DNA of 64,000 nucleotides from Microbacterium foliorum (lineage in GTDB: Bacteria > Actinomycetota > Actinomycetes > Actinomycetales > Microbacteriaceae). The stretch's first letter is position 1; the number at the start of each line of letters is the position of its first letter. The stretch lies in the NCBI RefSeq assembly GCF_006385575.1, contig NZ_CP041040.1, forward strand, positions 620,001-684,000, in the 5' to 3' direction. Below are positions 26,701-36,449 of this stretch, piece by piece. The position numbers and the translations under genes are program-made. The notes below the pieces were generated by a model. That model was not told where the DNA came from and did not search any database. It saw only the letters and a list, made by a program, of their open reading frames with translations.

Positions 26701-29280
26701 GTGATCGCTCGAAGCAGCACATCGGCAGATGTCGTGGTGGTCGGTGCAGGCATGGTCGCGCATCGTTTCGTCGAGAGTCTGCTCCGGTCCGAGGGCGATA
26801 CGCGCTCCGTCACCCTGATCGGCGAGGAAGCACGAGCGCCCTACGACCGCGTCGGGCTGTCCTCATACTTCGCGGGTGCCAGCGCCGAAGACCTCGAGCT
26901 CGACGCCGGCGTCCTCGCCGACGACCGAGTGCGCTTCATCCGAGACGACCGGGTCATCAGCATCGATCGCAGCGCGCGGTCGGTGCGCACGCGGTCAGGC
27001 GCGATCCATGCGTACGGCACGCTCGTGCTCGCGACGGGTTCGTATGCACTGCGCCCGGCGATCGACGGGGCGAAACTCCCCGGGTGCTTCGTGTATCGGA
27101 CGATCGACGACCTCGCGGCGATCCGTGATTTCGTCGCACACCGAGAGGTGCAGCTCGGGCGCCCGCTTCGCGGCACGGTCATCGGCGGCGGTCTGCTCGG
27201 ACTCGAAGCAGCCGGGGCGCTGCAGGGACTCGACGTCGGGTGCACCGTCGTGCAGTCCTCCGACCGGCTCATGTCCGCGCAGCTCGACCTGGCGGGCGGA
27301 ACGGTGCTCCGGCGCCTCATCGAATCGAAGGGGATCTCGGTCCGAACCGGGACGCGGACGACACGCCTGGACCCGGATGCATCCGGGGCGGTCGCGACAC
27401 TGCAGTTCCAGGACGGCACCATGCACGACACAGACATCGTGATCTTCACGGTCGGCGTTCGTCCGCAGGATTCGCTCGCGAGGCTCGCTCAGCTCGACGT
27501 GCATCCGTCCGGCGGTGTGCTGATCGATTCCCGGTGCCGCACCGCCGATGAGCACATCCTCGCGATCGGTGAGGTCGCCAACTACGACGGGCGCTCGGTC
27601 GGCCTCGTCGCCCCGGGGTACGCGATGGCAGAGGTGGCGGCGACCCGACTGCTCGGGGGCGATGCGACGTTCCCCGGGTACGACGAATCGGCCAAGCTCA
27701 AGCTCTCGGGTGTCGACGTCGCGAGTTTCGGCGACGCGATGGCCGTCACCCCGAATGCGCTCGACGTGGTCTACACCGACCCGGTGAGCGGCGTCTACAA
27801 GAAGCTCGTCCTCTCCGACGACGCGAAGACGCTGCTCGGTGGCATCCTCGTCGGCGACGCCTCGGCCTACGGGTCGCTGCGTCCGCTGGTGGGCGCACCG
27901 CTGGGTGCCGACCCCGCCGCCTATCTGCTGCCCGAGGCCGGTGCCGCCCTCCCCGACAACGAACTCCCAGACGACGCGGTCGTCTGTTCCTGCTCGAACG
28001 TGACCGCCGGGCGTATCCGCGGCGCCGTCCACGCGGAGGGCTGCGCGGATGCCGCAGCCGTGAAGGCATGTACCAAGGCGGGCGCCACGTGCGGATCGTG
28101 CATCTTCGCCGTGAAGAAGATCGTCGGGCAGGAGATGACCAAGCTCGGGCAGACGACCTCCGATGCGTTGTGCGAGCACTTCACGATGTCACGCCGGCAG
28201 CTCTTCGACGCTGTGCGGGTGTCGGAGCTCTCGACTTTCAGTGCGATCATCGGGCGCTTCGGCACCGGGCGTGGCTGCGACATCTGCAAGCCTGCGCTGG
28301 CCAGCATCCTCGCCGTGCTGGTCGGAGCGCATGTCCTCGACGGTGAGAACGCTTCGCTGCAGGACACCAACGATCACGTGATGGCCAACATGCAGAAGGA
28401 CGGCACCTATTCGGTGGTGCCGAGGATGCCGGGTGGTGAGGTCACGCCGGCGGGTCTCATCGCGATCGGCAACATCGCCGAGTCGTACGGCCTCTACACG
28501 AAGATCACGGGCGGACAGCGCATCGACATGTTCGGTGCCCGTCTCGAGCAGTTGCCGCAGATCTGGCAGCGACTGGTCGACGCCGGCTTCGAGTCGGGAC
28601 AGGCGTACGGCAAGGCGCTGCGAACGGTGAAGTCATGCGTCGGCTCGACCTGGTGTCGGTACGGAGTGCTGGACGCGGTGGGGATGGCGGTGCGGCTGGA
28701 GCTGCGCTACCGCGGGCTGCGAGCGCCGCACAAGCTCAAAGTGGGCGTCTCCGGGTGCGCACGGGAATGCGCGGAGGCTCGTTCGAAGGACGTCGGAGTG
28801 ATCGCGACCGAGACGGGCTGGAACATGTACGTCGGCGGCAACGGCGGGTTCTCGCCGAGGCACGCCGAGCTTCTCGCTTCTGGTCTCGACGACGAAGGGC
28901 TGATCCGCGCGATCGACCGCTTCTTCATGTACTACATCCGCACGGCGGATCGTCTGCAGCGCACGGCCGGGTGGTGCGCAGAGCTCGACGGCGGGCTGGA
29001 CGGACTGCGGTCGGTGATCTTCGACGACGACCTCGGCATCTGCGATGACCTCGACACGGCGATGGCCGTGCACGTCGATCGGTACGAGGACGAATGGGCC
29101 GCGACCCTGCGGGACCCGGTGAAGCTCCGGCGGTTCGAGTCGTTCGTGAACGCGACGGACACCCCCGACCCCTCCCTCGCCTACGTGCCGGAACGAGGCC
29201 AGGTGCGCCCGGCCACGGCGGAGGAGCGCAGCGACGGTTCGGTGTTGATCGCGGGCACGACGCTGGAGGTGCGGCGGTGA
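26701..29280 (+). CDS. nirB: Assimilatory NADH nitrite reductase, large subunit
   Basis: This 859-residue cytoplasmic enzyme reduces nitrite to ammonia with NAD(P)H. Domains in order are a FAD/NAD oxidoreductase (DVVVVGAGMVAHRFVESL near the N-terminus), a BFD-like [2Fe-2S] domain with CSCSN near 429 and CTKAGATCGSC, a ferredoxin-like half domain, and the siroheme/[4Fe-4S] domain. Its ligands are Cys646 and Cys652 in CVGSTWC and Cys pairs in GCARECAEA near 686-690. The GTG start follows AGAGGAGGGCTC; openings upstream are not supported by a ribosome site. The stop overlaps the nirD GTG by 4 bp. Confidence 0.95.
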   Translation: MIARSSTSADVVVVGAGMVAHRFVESLLRSEGDTRSVTLIGEEARAPYDRVGLSSYFAGASAEDLELDAGVLADDRVRFIRDDRVISIDRSARSVRTRSGAIHAYGTLVLATGSYALRPAIDGAKLPGCFVYRTIDDLAAIRDFVAHREVQLGRPLRGTVIGGGLLGLEAAGALQGLDVGCTVVQSSDRLMSAQLDLAGGTVLRRLIESKGISVRTGTRTTRLDPDASGAVATLQFQDGTMHDTDIVIFTVGVRPQDSLARLAQLDVHPSGGVLIDSRCRTADEHILAIGEVANYDGRSVGLVAPGYAMAEVAATRLLGGDATFPGYDESAKLKLSGVDVASFGDAMAVTPNALDVVYTDPVSGVYKKLVLSDDAKTLLGGILVGDASAYGSLRPLVGAPLGADPAAYLLPEAGAALPDNELPDDAVVCSCSNVTAGRIRGAVHAEGCADAAAVKACTKAGATCGSCIFAVKKIVGQEMTKLGQTTSDALCEHFTMSRRQLFDAVRVSELSTFSAIIGRFGTGRGCDICKPALASILAVLVGAHVLDGENASLQDTNDHVMANMQKDGTYSVVPRMPGGEVTPAGLIAIGNIAESYGLYTKITGGQRIDMFGARLEQLPQIWQRLVDAGFESGQAYGKALRTVKSCVGSTWCRYGVLDAVGMAVRLELRYRGLRAPHKLKVGVSGCARECAEARSKDVGVIATETGWNMYVGGNGGFSPRHAELLASGLDDEGLIRAIDRFFMYYIRTADRLQRTAGWCAELDGGLDGLRSVIFDDDLGICDDLDTAMAVHVDRYEDEWAATLRDPVKLRRFESFVNATDTPDPSLAYVPERGQVRPATAEERSDGSVLIAGTTLEVRR

Positions 29281-29630
29281 CCACCACCGGCAGTCGGGTT
29301 CGAGTGTGCGCCGTCAGTGATCTGGAGATCGAGCGCGGCAGGGCTGCGCTCTTCGGGACGGTCCAGGTCGCACTCTTCCTGCTGGCGGACGCCTCGGTGC
29401 ACGCCGTGTCGAATCTCGACCCGTACAGCGGTGCGCACGTCATGTCGCGCGGCATCGTCGGCAGCCGGGGCGAGGCGGCGACCCTCGCGTCGCCGATGCA
29501 CAAGCAGGTGTTCGATCTGCGCACGGGCGAATGCCTCGAGACGCAGGGCAGGGAACCCGCTTCGCTGCGGGTGTGGAGCGTGACCGTCGTCGACGGTCAC
29601 GTCGAGCTCGACATCGAGGAGATGCGATGA
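29277..29630 (+). CDS. nirD: Nitrite reductase small subunit
   Basis: This 117-residue Rieske-like subunit works with NirB. The family fold is visible in the pattern NLDPYSGAHVMSRGIVGSRG and SPMHKQVFDLRTGECL, and the Cys/His iron-sulfur ligands of true Rieske proteins are absent, as is usual for NirD. The GTG start overlaps the nirB stop (GTGA), and its own stop overlaps the next start, so translation is coupled through the operon. Confidence 0.92.
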   Translation: MTTTGSRVRVCAVSDLEIERGRAALFGTVQVALFLLADASVHAVSNLDPYSGAHVMSRGIVGSRGEAATLASPMHKQVFDLRTGECLETQGREPASLRVWSVTVVDGHVELDIEEMR

Positions 29631-30862
29631 CCGTGATGCTGGGTGTCAATCTGACCGGACGCGACGTGCTGCTCGTGGGCGGAGGTGCGGTGGCCGCGAA
29701 GCGGCTCCGTCGCTTCCTCGCCGAGGGCGCGAGTGTGCGGATCGTCGCACCGGCGCTGCACGAGGACACTGTGCGGCTCGTCGAGAGTCACGGAGTCGCC
29801 TGGCAGGGTCGGGAGTTCCGCGCGGCGGACCTCGCGGGCGCGTGGCTGGTGCACACCGCGACCGGCGACGTCCACGTGGATCGCGCGGTCGGCGAGCAGT
29901 GCGAGCTGCAGCGGGTCCTCTGCATCAACGCCTCGGACGGCGCACACGGATCGGCCCGGTTGACTGCCCAGGCGGAAGTCGGCGACGTCACGGTCGCGGT
30001 CACCAGCACCGTCGGCGCGGATCCTCGCCGCTCCATGGCCGTGCGCGATGCGATCATCGCTCTGGTCGGTGACGGCCGACTTCCGCTCCGGCGCCGGCGG
30101 GGCGCGCACAGCGGCCGGGTCGACCTGGTCGGTGGCGGTCCTGGTCCCGCGGATCTGATGACCGTGCGCGCGCGGAGACTGATCGCGGAGGCGGATGTGC
30201 TCGTCACCGATCGACTCGGACCGGCAGCCGAGATCGTGCAGGGACTCGACCCCGATGTCGAGGTGATCGACGTGGGCAAGCAGCCGGGGCGCCACCCGGT
30301 CCCGCAGGAGGAAATCAACCGGATCATCGTCGAGCGCGCCGCTGCCGGTTTGCGGGTGGTGCGTCTCAAGGGCGGCGACCCGTTCGTCTTCGGGCGCGGG
30401 GGCGAGGAGATGCTCGCGTGCCTCGCTGCAGGTGTCCCGGTCGACGTCACCCCGGGGATCACGAGCGCGATCGCGGTGCCGCAGTCGGCCGGCATCCCGG
30501 TCACGCATCGCGGCACGGCAGCCGCCTTCCACGTCGTGAACGGGCAGGGCGGGCTCGGGCCGGGTACCTTGGAGGCCATGGCTGATGCGACGGTGACGAC
30601 GGTCGTCCTGATGGGCGTCGCAGCTCTCGGACGTCTGGTGGAATCCGCGATCGCGCACGGCGTTCCGAAGGACCGTCCGGTCGCATTCGTGGAGAGCGGG
30701 CACACGCCGCAGCAGCGCACGACGCGCACGACCCTGGGACGTGCCGTCGAGGACGCCCTCGCCGTCGGGCTGCGCAATCCCGCCGTGATCGTGATCGGAG
30801 AGGTCGCGAGCGAGCGCCTGCTGCTGCCCTCGCCGTCGACCATCGGGGCTGCTCTGGCGTGA
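29627..30862 (+). CDS. cysG: Siroheme synthase: precorrin-2 dehydrogenase + uroporphyrinogen-III methyltransferase
   Basis: This 411-residue bifunctional enzyme makes sirohydrochlorin for the NirB cofactor. Residues 1 to about 150 are the NAD-binding CysG-N domain (LLVGGGAVAAKRLRRFL). Residues from about 165 are the SAM-dependent methyltransferase, with VDLVGGGPGPADLMTVRA, LKGGDPFVFGRGGEE and TPGITSAIAVPQSAGIPVTHR. It is about 45 residues shorter than E. coli CysG because the N-terminal part lacks most of the dimerisation/chelatase helices; iron insertion is probably left to the chelatase two genes downstream. The ATG overlaps the nirD stop by 4 bp. Confidence 0.9.
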   Translation: MTVMLGVNLTGRDVLLVGGGAVAAKRLRRFLAEGASVRIVAPALHEDTVRLVESHGVAWQGREFRAADLAGAWLVHTATGDVHVDRAVGEQCELQRVLCINASDGAHGSARLTAQAEVGDVTVAVTSTVGADPRRSMAVRDAIIALVGDGRLPLRRRRGAHSGRVDLVGGGPGPADLMTVRARRLIAEADVLVTDRLGPAAEIVQGLDPDVEVIDVGKQPGRHPVPQEEINRIIVERAAAGLRVVRLKGGDPFVFGRGGEEMLACLAAGVPVDVTPGITSAIAVPQSAGIPVTHRGTAAAFHVVNGQGGLGPGTLEAMADATVTTVVLMGVAALGRLVESAIAHGVPKDRPVAFVESGHTPQQRTTRTTLGRAVEDALAVGLRNPAVIVIGEVASERLLLPSPSTIGAALA

Positions 30863-31989
30863 CGACCCGTGCCCCCCTCTCGCCGGCTCTGGCCGGATGC
30901 ACGATCGTCGTGGCCGCAGACAGGCGCGCGGGCGACCTCGTCACCGCGCTCGAACGCCGCGGGGGGCAGGTCTACCGTGCGCCGGCGTTGAGCATCATCC
31001 CGAACGAAGACGATGAGGATCTGCTCGCCTGCACCCGGGATCTGATCGCGGATCCGCCGGACATCGTGATCGTGACGACGGGTGTCGGGTTCCGCGGCTG
31101 GATCGACGCAGCGCACGAGAACGATCTGGCAGAAGAGTTGTCGACCGCGCTCACAGATGCCCAGTTCGTCGCTCGGGGGCCGAAGGCGCACGGCGCGATC
31201 CAGCAGGCGGGGTTCGCAGCCGACTGGGTTGCGGAGTCCGAGACCTCGGCGGAGGTGGGGGAGTACCTCACGGCTGAAGGCGTCGCCGGGCGTCGCATCG
31301 CGATCCAGCACCACGGTGCGGGTGCCGACGGACTCGACGCGTTGCTCGCCGACCTCGGCGCCGATGTCGTGAGCATCACGGTCTACCGCTGGGGGCCGCC
31401 GCCCGACCCGCAGATCGTGCACCGCTCCGTGGTGCAGGCCGGCTCCGGCGAGGTCGACGCCGTGCTCTTCACCTCCGCGCCGGGTGCAGCCGAGTGGGTC
31501 AGGGCCGCGATCCGCGCTGACACGCTCGACGCGATCCGCCGACGCGCGGAGACACGACGTCTGCTGCTCGCAGCCGTCGGCCCCATCACGGCGACACCAT
31601 TGCGCAGTGCTGGGCTGCACACCACTCTCGCCACGCGCGGAAGGCTCGGTTCGCTGGTTCGCTGCGTCGTCGACCACTACGCCTCCGGAGCAGCCCCGCA
31701 GCGGCGAACGGCTGCGGGCATCATGGAGATGCGCAGCCGCGGCGTGCTGCTCGATGGGCGCTTCGTGCCGCTCTCGCGTGCCGGCTCCAGCATCCTCAGC
31801 GAACTCTTCGATGCTGCGGGCCGGGTGGTCTCGAGGGAAGAGCTCGGGCTCGTGTTGCCGCGGGGCGGCGAGAACGCGCACGCCGTCGAGATGGCGGTCG
31901 CGCGGCTCCGTGAGGCGCTCGGTGGAGCGACCGCCATCCAGACGGTCGTGAAGCGCGGGTATCGGCTCACCATGGAGGACACCGAATGA
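30859..31989 (+). CDS. Uroporphyrinogen-III synthase fused to an OmpR-type DNA-binding domain
   Basis: This 376-residue protein joins an enzyme to a regulator. Residues 1 to about 280 resemble HemD, which closes hydroxymethylbilane to uroporphyrinogen III. Residues from about 293 form a winged helix of the Trans_reg_C kind (VLLDGRFVPLSRAGSSILSELF, then EMAVARLREALGG and VVKRGYRLTM, the usual OmpR/PhoB ending). Such fusions recur in actinobacterial nirBD clusters and may let tetrapyrrole supply or nitrite status feed back on transcription. The GTG start overlaps the siroheme synthase stop by 4 bp. Whether the enzyme half is active cannot be told by eye. Confidence 0.82.
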   Translation: MTTRAPLSPALAGCTIVVAADRRAGDLVTALERRGGQVYRAPALSIIPNEDDEDLLACTRDLIADPPDIVIVTTGVGFRGWIDAAHENDLAEELSTALTDAQFVARGPKAHGAIQQAGFAADWVAESETSAEVGEYLTAEGVAGRRIAIQHHGAGADGLDALLADLGADVVSITVYRWGPPPDPQIVHRSVVQAGSGEVDAVLFTSAPGAAEWVRAAIRADTLDAIRRRAETRRLLLAAVGPITATPLRSAGLHTTLATRGRLGSLVRCVVDHYASGAAPQRRTAAGIMEMRSRGVLLDGRFVPLSRAGSSILSELFDAAGRVVSREELGLVLPRGGENAHAVEMAVARLREALGGATAIQTVVKRGYRLTMEDTE

Positions 31990-32663
31990 CCACACTCGTC
32001 GCTTGCTCTCACGGCACGGACTCACCGGCGGGCCGGCGCACGGTCGAGGCGCTCGTCGACCTCGTGCGGCTGCGGATACCGGACTCTCGGGTCGTCCAGG
32101 CGTTCGTCGACGTGCAGGAGCCCACGGTGCTCGATGTGATCGAGCAGGAGCGGGTGCTCGACGACGTCGTCGTGGTGCCGCTGCTGCTGTCGGTCGGCTT
32201 CCACACGGCCGTCGACATCGCCGACGCCGTGCGGCCGCACGACAACGTCCGGCAGGGGGAGCCGTTGGGCACCCACCCGCTGATCGCCGAGGTGCTGGCC
32301 ACCCGTCTGCGTGCGGCCGTCGAGGGCATGTGGCTCCCTGGCGACCACGTCGTGCTCGCTGCCGCCGGTTCGAGCAATCCGGCAGCCGTCGCCGATGTCA
32401 CTGCGGCGTCGGAGCACCTCGCTCGCCTCATCCCCGCCCCGATCACGATCGGATACGCCTCGGCGATCGATCCGAAGATCGGGGAGGCCGTCGCCGCCGC
32501 ACGGCGAGACGGGGCGACACGGGTGATCGCGGCGAGCCACGTCCTGGCTCCCGGATACTTCGCCGGACTCGTGGAGAAGTCCGGCGCGGACCGGGTGTCC
32601 GCGCCCCTCGGTGCCGACGTGCGGATAGCGGACGTCATCATCGATCGATTCCGCTCCGCCTGA
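31986..32663 (+). CDS. Sirohydrochlorin chelatase (CbiX/SirB family)
   Basis: This 225-residue cytoplasmic enzyme is predicted to insert Fe(II) into sirohydrochlorin, giving siroheme for NirB. Two similar half-domains are visible: LVACSHGTDSPAGRRTVEAL with the metal-binding His near residue 8, and LLLSVGFHTAVDIADAV with a second His. It overlaps the upstream fusion gene by 4 bp and is the last gene of the nitrite operon. Insertion of cobalt for cobalamin is formally possible, but the neighbours argue for iron. Confidence 0.85.
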   Translation: MTTLVACSHGTDSPAGRRTVEALVDLVRLRIPDSRVVQAFVDVQEPTVLDVIEQERVLDDVVVVPLLLSVGFHTAVDIADAVRPHDNVRQGEPLGTHPLIAEVLATRLRAAVEGMWLPGDHVVLAAAGSSNPAAVADVTAASEHLARLIPAPITIGYASAIDPKIGEAVAAARRDGATRVIAASHVLAPGYFAGLVEKSGADRVSAPLGADVRIADVIIDRFRSA

Positions 32664-32693
32664 CGGGCGTGCGAAGCGCCGGGCACGGCGAAC

Positions 32694-32733
32694 GGGGAAG
32701 AGGGCGGATGCCGCAGCATCCGCCCTCTTCCCC
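32694..32733. terminator. Strong bidirectional terminator between the nir operon and the FNT gene
   Basis: An 18-bp perfect stem (32694-32711 with 32716-32733) closes the tetraloop CGCA. It starts 31 bp after the chelatase stop and 7 bp after the stop of the convergent channel gene, so it serves both strands. Confidence 0.85.
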
Positions 32734-32739
32734 TCGGTG

Positions 32740-33660
32740 TCAGACGCGCGAGGGCTCGAGCTCCGAGCCGGCCTCCTTGCGGGTCGCCGAGGTGGTGTCG
32801 ACGGGTGCTTCGGCCACGACGGAGCGCGCCCGGCGCAGAGCAGCGCGGGCTTCGCGGGCCTTCCGAGCCTTCGGGCGTCCGTGCGTGAAGTAGATCGGCA
32901 GCCCGACGAACACGAGACCCCCGACGAGGTTGCCGACCACGGTGGGCAGCTCGTTCCAGACGATGTAGTCCCACACCGTGAAGTCGGCGCCCATCAGCAG
33001 GCCGGACGGGAACAGGAACATGTTGACGATGGAGTGCTCGAAGCCCATGTAGAAGAACAGCATGATCGGCAGCCACATCGCGACGATCTTGCCGATCGTG
33101 CTGTCCGAGACCATCGCCAGCACGACGCCCGTCGACACCATCCAGTTGCAGAGCACGCCACGGATGAACAGAGTCAGCATCCCGGCTGCGCCATGGTCGG
33201 CGTACCCGACCGTGCGACCGTGTCCGATCTCGCTGATCGCCTCGCCGACGGCGCTCGGCGCGGTCGAGAAACCGTAGGTGAAGTAGATCGCCATCAGGAT
33301 CGCCACGAGGAAGGCGCCGCCGAAATTGCCGAGGAAGACGAGGCCCCAATTGCGCATGAGTGACCCGAACGTCGCTCCGGGGCGGCGGTCGAGCACGGCG
33401 AGCGGCCCGAGAGTGAAGACTCCGGTGAGCAGGTCGTACCCGAGCAGATAGAGCATCACGAACCCGACCGGGAAGAGCACTGCGCCCAGGAGCGGCTGAC
33501 CGGTCTGCGTCGAGACCGTGACGGCGAAGGCCGCGGCGATCGTCAGCAGGGCGGCGCCCATGAAGGCGCGGATGAGGGTGTCGCGAGTGGACAGCTGCAG
33601 TTTGTATGCGCCGGCGTCGACCATGCGGGTGGCGAGCTCGGCGGGCTTGATGTATGACAC
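32740..33660 (-). CDS. nirC: Formate/nitrite channel (FNT family)
   Basis: This 306-residue membrane channel has six helices and the FNT pattern: LGYDLLTGVFTLGPLAVLDRR, WGLVFLGNFGGAF, GVLCNWMVSTGVVLAMVSDSTIGKIVAMWLPIMLFF, and GFEHSIVNMFLFP, whose His is the central gating residue. A basic tail of about 45 residues follows the last helix. The GTG start has GGAGG 5 bp upstream; a GTG 24 bp farther up lacks one. It lies opposite the nitrite reductase operon, which points to nitrite uptake rather than formate. Confidence 0.88.
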   Translation of the reverse strand: MSYIKPAELATRMVDAGAYKLQLSTRDTLIRAFMGAALLTIAAAFAVTVSTQTGQPLLGAVLFPVGFVMLYLLGYDLLTGVFTLGPLAVLDRRPGATFGSLMRNWGLVFLGNFGGAFLVAILMAIYFTYGFSTAPSAVGEAISEIGHGRTVGYADHGAAGMLTLFIRGVLCNWMVSTGVVLAMVSDSTIGKIVAMWLPIMLFFYMGFEHSIVNMFLFPSGLLMGADFTVWDYIVWNELPTVVGNLVGGLVFVGLPIYFTHGRPKARKAREARAALRRARSVVAEAPVDTTSATRKEAGSELEPSRV

Positions 33661-33839
33661 ATGACCTCCACGGGACGGGAGCACGGATGCTCAGCTGAAT
33701 CGAGCATGGACGAGCGGCGTTTCCGGCGAGCACACGCGACGTTACGTCTGTGGAGCGAACGCCTCACTTCATCGATCCGGCGGTGTGAGATGTGCAGCCC
33801 CAGGCGAGCTGCTCCGTAGTGGATTTCCTGGTCAGATGC

Positions 33840-36449
33840 TCATTCTGCGTCCTGTGCGGCGATGGCATCCGCGAGGTACGACGCCGTCGTGCTTCCGCTC
33901 GCCGAGACGACGTGACGCGGAGTCCCCTCGGCCACGACCGTCCCGCCGAGGTCTCCGGCGCCGGGACCCATGTCGATCACCCAGTCGGCTTGAGCCACCA
34001 CGCGCATGTCGTGCTCGACCATCACGACCGTGTTGCCGGCATCCACCAGATGCTGAAGATGCACGAGCAGTCGATCGCTGTCGGACGGATGCAGTCCCGA
34101 GGTGGGCTCGTCGAGCAGGTACAGAGTGTCGCCGTGCTGGGCGCGCCGAAGCTCGGAGGCCAGCTTCACGCGCTGCGCCTCGCCGCCGGAGAGCTCCGTC
34201 GCCGACTGGCCCAGCGGCAGATACCCGAGTCCCACGTCGAGGAGGGCATCGAGGTGTCGCGCGACGTCGGCATCGTCGGCGAAGAGAACCCGCGCGTCGT
34301 TCACACTCAGGGCGAGTACGTCGGCGATCGTGTGCCCGTGGAGTTGAATCTCAAGGGTGTCCGGGTTGTAGCGGGTGCCGCCGCACGTGCTGCAGGGCGC
34401 ATGGACGGTGGGCAGGAAGAGCAGCTCCACCTCGACCGTGCCCTCGCCCTTGCAGGTGGGGCATCGTCCGCTCGGCAGATTGAACGAGAACCGACTCGCG
34501 GCATATCGCCGCCGGCGGGCTTCCGGAGTCGCGGCGAACAGAGCGCGGACGCGGTCGAAGAGCCCGGTGTACGTCGCCACGTTCGAGCGCGAGGTGCGGC
34601 CGATCGGCTTCTGGCTGACCTGCACGACGCGGCGCACGCGGCCGGCGGGACCGGAAACGCGCCCGGTCGTCTCGGCCATCGGCGAGGAGAACAGCGGATC
34701 TGCGGTCGTGCTGCCCTGCTCGTCTCCCGACGCGTCGAGCGTCGAGCTGTCCACCTCGCTGGAGAGGCTCCTCTGCAGCAGATCGGGCAGGGCCTGGGTG
34801 ACGAGAGACGATTTGCCCGAGCCGGAGACGCCGGTGACAGCGGTGAGGCAGCCGAGGGGGATCGACACCGAGACGCTGCGGAGATTGTTCCGTGAGACAT
34901 CGGTGAGCACCAGCTCGCCGTCGGGCTCGCGGGATGCGGGTGCAGGTGGCGCCGGCCGTTCGGTGTGCAGATCATCGGCGAACAGGTAGCGCCGGGTCTG
35001 GGAGTGCTCCGCCTCTCGGAGCCCGTCGATCGGACCGGAGTAGACGATCTCGCCGCCGGTGGCTCCCGCGCCGGGGCCGATGTCGACGATCCAGTCCGCG
35101 TGCCGGATCACATCGAGGGAATGCTCGACGAAGAAGACCGTGTTGCCCGAGTCCCTGAGCGAGCGGAGGATGCGCACGAGTGCTTCGCCATCGGCGGGAT
35201 GGAGTCCGGCAGACGGCTCGTCGAGCACGAACATGACCCCGAACAGCTGAGAGAGCACCTGGGTCGCGAGCCGCATGCGTTGCAGCTCCCCCGACGAGAG
35301 GGTGGGGGTCGAACGATCGAGCGAGAGGTAGCCCAGACCGAGCTCGATGATGGGAGAGAGCCGATCGCGCAGCTCGTCGACCAGCCGGTGCGCCGCGAGT
35401 TGCTTCTCGGGCGAGAGTGCCCCGCCGTCGGATTCGCCGCCCGACCCGCCGTCGGACGTGTCGAGGGCGGTCTCGAGCAGAGCCTCGAGGTCGGCCAGCG
35501 GCAGCGCGGCCATCTCCGTGATGTCGAGACCGGCGAACGTCACGGCGAGCGCTTCGGGCTTCAGCCGGCGTCCGTCGCACATCGGGCAGCGGACGCTGAC
35601 CATGAAGCTCGCCGCCTTCTCGCGCATCTTCGCGCTCTTCGAGTGGGCGAAGGTGTTGAGCACGTACTGCTTCACGCCGACGAACGTGCTCATGTACGAC
35701 GGTTCGATGCCGGCGGCTACGGCCTTGCGCACCTGCGCCGGACCGCGGTCGGTGAACACCGGAACCTGCGGGGACTCCTCGGTGTACAGCACCCACTGGC
35801 GCTGCTCCTCGGGCAGATCGCGCCACGGGATGTCGATGTCGTAGCCGAGGGAGACCAGGCTGTCGATGAGCTGCTTGCCGTGCCACGCCCTCGGCCAGGC
35901 GTCGAGGGCACGGTCGCGGATCGACAACGACTCGTCGGGGACCATGAGGTGCTCGGGCACGTCGTACACCTGCCCGATCCCGTGGCACTGCGGGCAGGCG
36001 CCCTGGACGGTGTTCGCGGAGAAGTCCTCGGCGAACAACGGTTCCGCCCCGGGCGGGTATGTGCCGACGCGCGAGAACAGCATGCGCACGACGTTGCCGA
36101 TCGACGTGGCGCTGCCGACGGTCGATCGAGCGCTGCCGGCGGTGCGCTGCTGGGGGAGGGCGACAGCAGGGGGCAGTCCTTCGATGGCGTCGACGTCGGG
36201 GATGTCGACCTGGCTCATCAGGCGCCTCGCATAGGGCGCCACCGACTCGAAGTACCGACGCTGGGCTTCGGCGTAGAGGGTGCCGAACGCGAGGGAGCTC
36301 TTTCCCGAGCCCGAGACGCCCGTGAAGGCGACGAGCGCGTCGCGGGGTATCGCGACGTCGACGTCGCGCAGATTGTGCACACGTGCGCCGGTCACGACGA
36401 TGGCGTTCGACGTGCCCGAAAGCTTCAACCGTGGGGTCCCGTCCATCAT
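33840..36449 (-). CDS. UvrA-like ABC ATPase (short UvrA paralogue)
   Basis: This 869-residue cytoplasmic protein has two ABC ATPase modules: Walker A GVSGSGKSS at 44-52 and again near 540, each with an LSGGE/LSSGE-type signature. Zinc-finger cysteines follow the UvrA plan (CPQCHG near 153, CPMCDG, CPTCKG with CSTCGG near 664-694). It is about 100 residues shorter than housekeeping UvrA, as in the DrrC-like paralogues linked to drug or DNA-intercalator tolerance. It stands alone, with a 179-bp gap to the channel gene and 271 bp to the divergent reductase. A repair role is possible but the main uvrA should lie elsewhere. Confidence 0.82.
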   Translation of the reverse strand: MMDGTPRLKLSGTSNAIVVTGARVHNLRDVDVAIPRDALVAFTGVSGSGKSSLAFGTLYAEAQRRYFESVAPYARRLMSQVDIPDVDAIEGLPPAVALPQQRTAGSARSTVGSATSIGNVVRMLFSRVGTYPPGAEPLFAEDFSANTVQGACPQCHGIGQVYDVPEHLMVPDESLSIRDRALDAWPRAWHGKQLIDSLVSLGYDIDIPWRDLPEEQRQWVLYTEESPQVPVFTDRGPAQVRKAVAAGIEPSYMSTFVGVKQYVLNTFAHSKSAKMREKAASFMVSVRCPMCDGRRLKPEALAVTFAGLDITEMAALPLADLEALLETALDTSDGGSGGESDGGALSPEKQLAAHRLVDELRDRLSPIIELGLGYLSLDRSTPTLSSGELQRMRLATQVLSQLFGVMFVLDEPSAGLHPADGEALVRILRSLRDSGNTVFFVEHSLDVIRHADWIVDIGPGAGATGGEIVYSGPIDGLREAEHSQTRRYLFADDLHTERPAPPAPASREPDGELVLTDVSRNNLRSVSVSIPLGCLTAVTGVSGSGKSSLVTQALPDLLQRSLSSEVDSSTLDASGDEQGSTTADPLFSSPMAETTGRVSGPAGRVRRVVQVSQKPIGRTSRSNVATYTGLFDRVRALFAATPEARRRRYAASRFSFNLPSGRCPTCKGEGTVEVELLFLPTVHAPCSTCGGTRYNPDTLEIQLHGHTIADVLALSVNDARVLFADDADVARHLDALLDVGLGYLPLGQSATELSGGEAQRVKLASELRRAQHGDTLYLLDEPTSGLHPSDSDRLLVHLQHLVDAGNTVVMVEHDMRVVAQADWVIDMGPGAGDLGGTVVAEGTPRHVVSASGSTTASYLADAIAAQDAE

